Shown: piece after piece, positions 30,116 through 31,922 of the stretch
How positions within the stretch are numbered: the first letter of the stretch is position 1
Layout: every line of letters starts with the position of its first letter
Source of the DNA: Asterionellopsis glacialis
Taxonomy: Eukaryota > Bacillariophyta > Plagiogrammaphyceae > Rhaphoneidales > Asterionellopsidaceae
Length of the DNA: 31,922 bases
NCBI GenBank assembly: GCA_014885115.2
Contig: WKLE02002331.1
Span: 1 to 31,922, forward strand
Direction: 5' to 3'
Made by a program: the position numbers and the translations under genes
The notes under the pieces: generated by a model
Database searches by the model: none
What the model saw: only the letters and a program-made list of their open reading frames with translations
What the model was told of the DNA's origin: nothing

Positions 30116-31591
30116 TTATTGTCCTTGAACTCTAGTAAGGACTGTGACAGTAGGTGGGTCATCACCCGCCCAGACAAATCCAAATTTTTCTGCTATGGCA
30201 CCGGTATCAGAGGCTGCAGCAACTGATTCACTAGCAAATTTTATCAGTGATCCACATGCCCAGTTTGGTTGAACGAAGTATGGTAATGCTAAAGTCCCCC
30301 ATCCATCCCAAGATTGAGCTACTCTAAGCTCTTGTTGTTGATTCTCTTGATCACGAAATGTTTCAGGTAGAACGCTCTCCGCATTGAAGGAGATCTTAGG
30401 ATAAATAAGAGCTCCAAATGTTATCTTTAGCATGGGAACATGATAATCCCCAGTTGCTTTCCGCCCCAACATAAAAACTAACTCTTTCGTGTCCGGATTC
30501 ATCTCAACGGCATCCTTTAGAGACTGAAACAAATTATCGTCATCAGTCTGATATGGAGTATTGAAAATTTCAGTATGAATTTTATCCCACGTCTCATCCG
30601 CTTTGTCTGTATCAAAATCATACCGATGATATTCTACCATTATAATCTCTCTTCGGAATTTTCCGTAAATGTTTTCATACACACCAGAATATAGTCCAGC
30701 TTGGATCAATGGTACGTCAACATTTGGTTGTCGTTGCAGAGGATGGTAAAAGTTTGATTTCTGAATCATATTCAAGGTAAAGTTAGGATTGTATTGCCAA
30801 AGATATTGAAGTAAATCACAGCCTTGTGCTTCTGCTTCTGGGTGCCACTGAGCTTGAAGAAATCTTAATTGTAGCTCTCTATCTGATTCCGGATTCTCGA
30901 CGTTAACATCTTCTGGTCTTACAAACATTGGAGGGAGAACAAAATTTTGTTCCTTGGTACCTATGCGTAATGATTTTTTATTCTTTTGTGATCGATTTTT
31001 AGGGCATTCTGGAATAACAGCAGGTGTGACTGCTTCTGATTCATTGAGAGCTGAAATGGTGATACCATTTTTCAATTTTCGCAATAAAAGTACCCGATTT
31101 ACTTGACCATCTACATCAAAACTGACATTCAAAACACGAATTAATTTCAAAACTTTAAATTCCTCATCAACATTACCCGTTCTAGTACGAGCAGGTATCT
31201 GCTGTTGTTCATTTTGTTGTTGTTGTTGTTGTGGCCAAAGCAAATCACCAACAAAGCAATCACAGTCCATTTTCAGACGTAAAAGCATACCCCAAGGAGC
31301 AGCTTCTAGCAAAACATAGAAACCCTCTCTTGGTAACCATTCCGACAAAACAGTATATTTCTTTTTCCAGCTATACCCAGGAAATGAGTTTTCCCGATGG
31401 GGGGCATGTAGAGATTGACAAAGAGCTTGAAAGATACTTTCCACGTTTTGTGAAAAGTCATCGTCGTCAATACTCGCCCGTGAAGGAAGGGTGCATTCCA
31501 GGATACTTGAAATTTCATTCGATTGATTAGAAGCAAAGCTAACAATCAAAGCAAGAACTTCATTTGGGAATGATTGAAATAAACTGGACAT
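30116..31591 (-). CDS. FBXO31-like F-box protein
   Basis: A single exon of 491 aa, ATG at 31591. Residues about 4-50 look like an F-box (LFQSFPNEVLALIVSFA...), the Skp1-binding element of SCF ubiquitin ligases. A poly-Gln run (about 120-130) and a charged linker follow. The C-terminal half resembles the FBXO31 substrate-binding barrel in order: GLYSGVYENIYGKFRREIIMVEY (human has a YGPHGLEIIML-type segment), ATGDYHVPMLKITF (TGDPNIPAG-type), SWDGWGTLALPYF (GTGLIAGHGF-type) and KFGFVW near residues 469-474 (RFGFVW-type). FBXO31 selects substrates for SCF-mediated ubiquitination, including cyclin D1. The assignment rests on these short motifs. A generic F-box protein is the fallback. It is convergent with the FCP gene, with 225 bp between stops. 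Confidence 0.7.
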   Translation of the reverse strand: MSSLFQSFPNEVLALIVSFASNQSNEISSILECTLPSRASIDDDDFSQNVESIFQALCQSLHAPHRENSFPGYSWKKKYTVLSEWLPREGFYVLLEAAPWGMLLRLKMDCDCFVGDLLWPQQQQQQNEQQQIPARTRTGNVDEEFKVLKLIRVLNVSFDVDGQVNRVLLLRKLKNGITISALNESEAVTPAVIPECPKNRSQKNKKSLRIGTKEQNFVLPPMFVRPEDVNVENPESDRELQLRFLQAQWHPEAEAQGCDLLQYLWQYNPNFTLNMIQKSNFYHPLQRQPNVDVPLIQAGLYSGVYENIYGKFRREIIMVEYHRYDFDTDKADETWDKIHTEIFNTPYQTDDDNLFQSLKDAVEMNPDTKELVFMLGRKATGDYHVPMLKITFGALIYPKISFNAESVLPETFRDQENQQQELRVAQSWDGWGTLALPYFVQPNWACGSLIKFASESVAAASDTGAIAEKFGFVWAGDDPPTVTVLTRVQGQ

Positions 31592-31922
31592 GTTGTTTTC
31601 TTTCTTGTTTTTCAGTCCCGCGTTTTTTCCTTTTGTTGCTTGCAGCTAAGTTGAAATTGTTTCTCATTAACAAAACCTAGAGTATATGTGAATAGAAAGA
31701 TTCAATCTTTTATATGAAAGCTTTTTTGTTTATTTAGCTCTGGAGTAGTTTGGTTGGTAAAATGGTATGCTTGTAGTCCTACGAATGCATTCTATGATGC
31801 ATGATCCATGTGAACACATTCCGGAGTCGTACACTTTCAAACTTCTTTCAAAAGGACCTGAAACAGGCTTATGCTTGTTGGCGGTTCGCTGTCGGCGAAA
31901 AAAAATCCCCCCCCCCCCCCCC
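31592..31922. other. Upstream region of F-box gene, ending in a C homopolymer
   Basis: 331 bp presumed to hold the minus-strand promoter. No gene or tRNA is seen. The sequence ends in A8 followed by a run of C to the last base (about 31908-31922). A long C run exactly at the edge suggests an assembly break at a homopolymer rather than a biological end. Confidence 0.6.

Noticed and set aside
31735..31800. Possible tRNA (GGTTGGTAAAATGG-like D-arm look)
   Set aside because: I could not form an acceptor stem, anticodon arm and T-arm with GTTCRA. Judged chance similarity.

Overview
The window is nuclear DNA from a stramenopile alga, almost certainly a diatom. Genes are split by short spliceosomal introns (90-361 nt). 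There is a fucoxanthin-chlorophyll a/c light-harvesting gene with a bipartite plastid pre-sequence, and two copies of a TPR-like family I associate with diatom genomes. Species cannot be named from the sequence. About a dozen genes lie on both strands, separated by long AT-rich, repeat-bearing spacers.

Layout: 2-97, 3' tail of a codon-biased gene; 98-1703, spacer with the first cluster of a TACC(W)GGTA motif; 1704-2874, cold-shock-domain protein (2 exons); 3052-3849 (-), conserved-looking hypothetical; 3850-9727, a transposon graveyard with a decayed transposase (6429-8517), a decayed minus-strand ORF (4291-4965), tandem repeats and a 28-bp-arm hairpin; 9728-10414 (-), hypothetical of a diatom-type family; 12823-13884, a proteasome beta-6-like protein with a signal-peptide-like N-terminus and large insertions; 13885-16596, repeat-rich spacer; 16597-17253 and 19095-19760, two paralogous TPR-like genes; 20098-22248 (-), SLY1-type Sec1/Munc18 protein (2 exons); 23103-27801, a HOOK-family coiled-coil protein with two tandem HOOK domains (4 exons); 28952-29890, FCP light-harvesting protein (3 exons, the last coding two residues); 30116-31591 (-), FBXO31-like F-box protein. 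The window ends in a C homopolymer.

There is no operon logic. The genes are independent eukaryotic units, some convergent (CSD/3052-3849; FCP/F-box) and some divergent (SLY1/HOOK). SLY1 (ER-Golgi vesicle fusion) and HOOK (motor-cargo linker) both act in membrane traffic and share an 854-bp divergent spacer, but co-regulation is only a guess.

Most striking: (1) the HOOK protein carries two HOOK N-terminal domains, each interrupted by a phase-2 intron at the equivalent codon, so a whole gene segment was duplicated; (2) a 20S proteasome beta-6-like subunit with a secretory-type leader; (3) a 9-bp odd palindrome, TACC(A/T)GGTA, found 21 times, always outside coding exons and mostly in three clusters, with a sister palindrome TAGG(A/T)CCTA. 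All homology calls come from recalled family motifs, not from a search.
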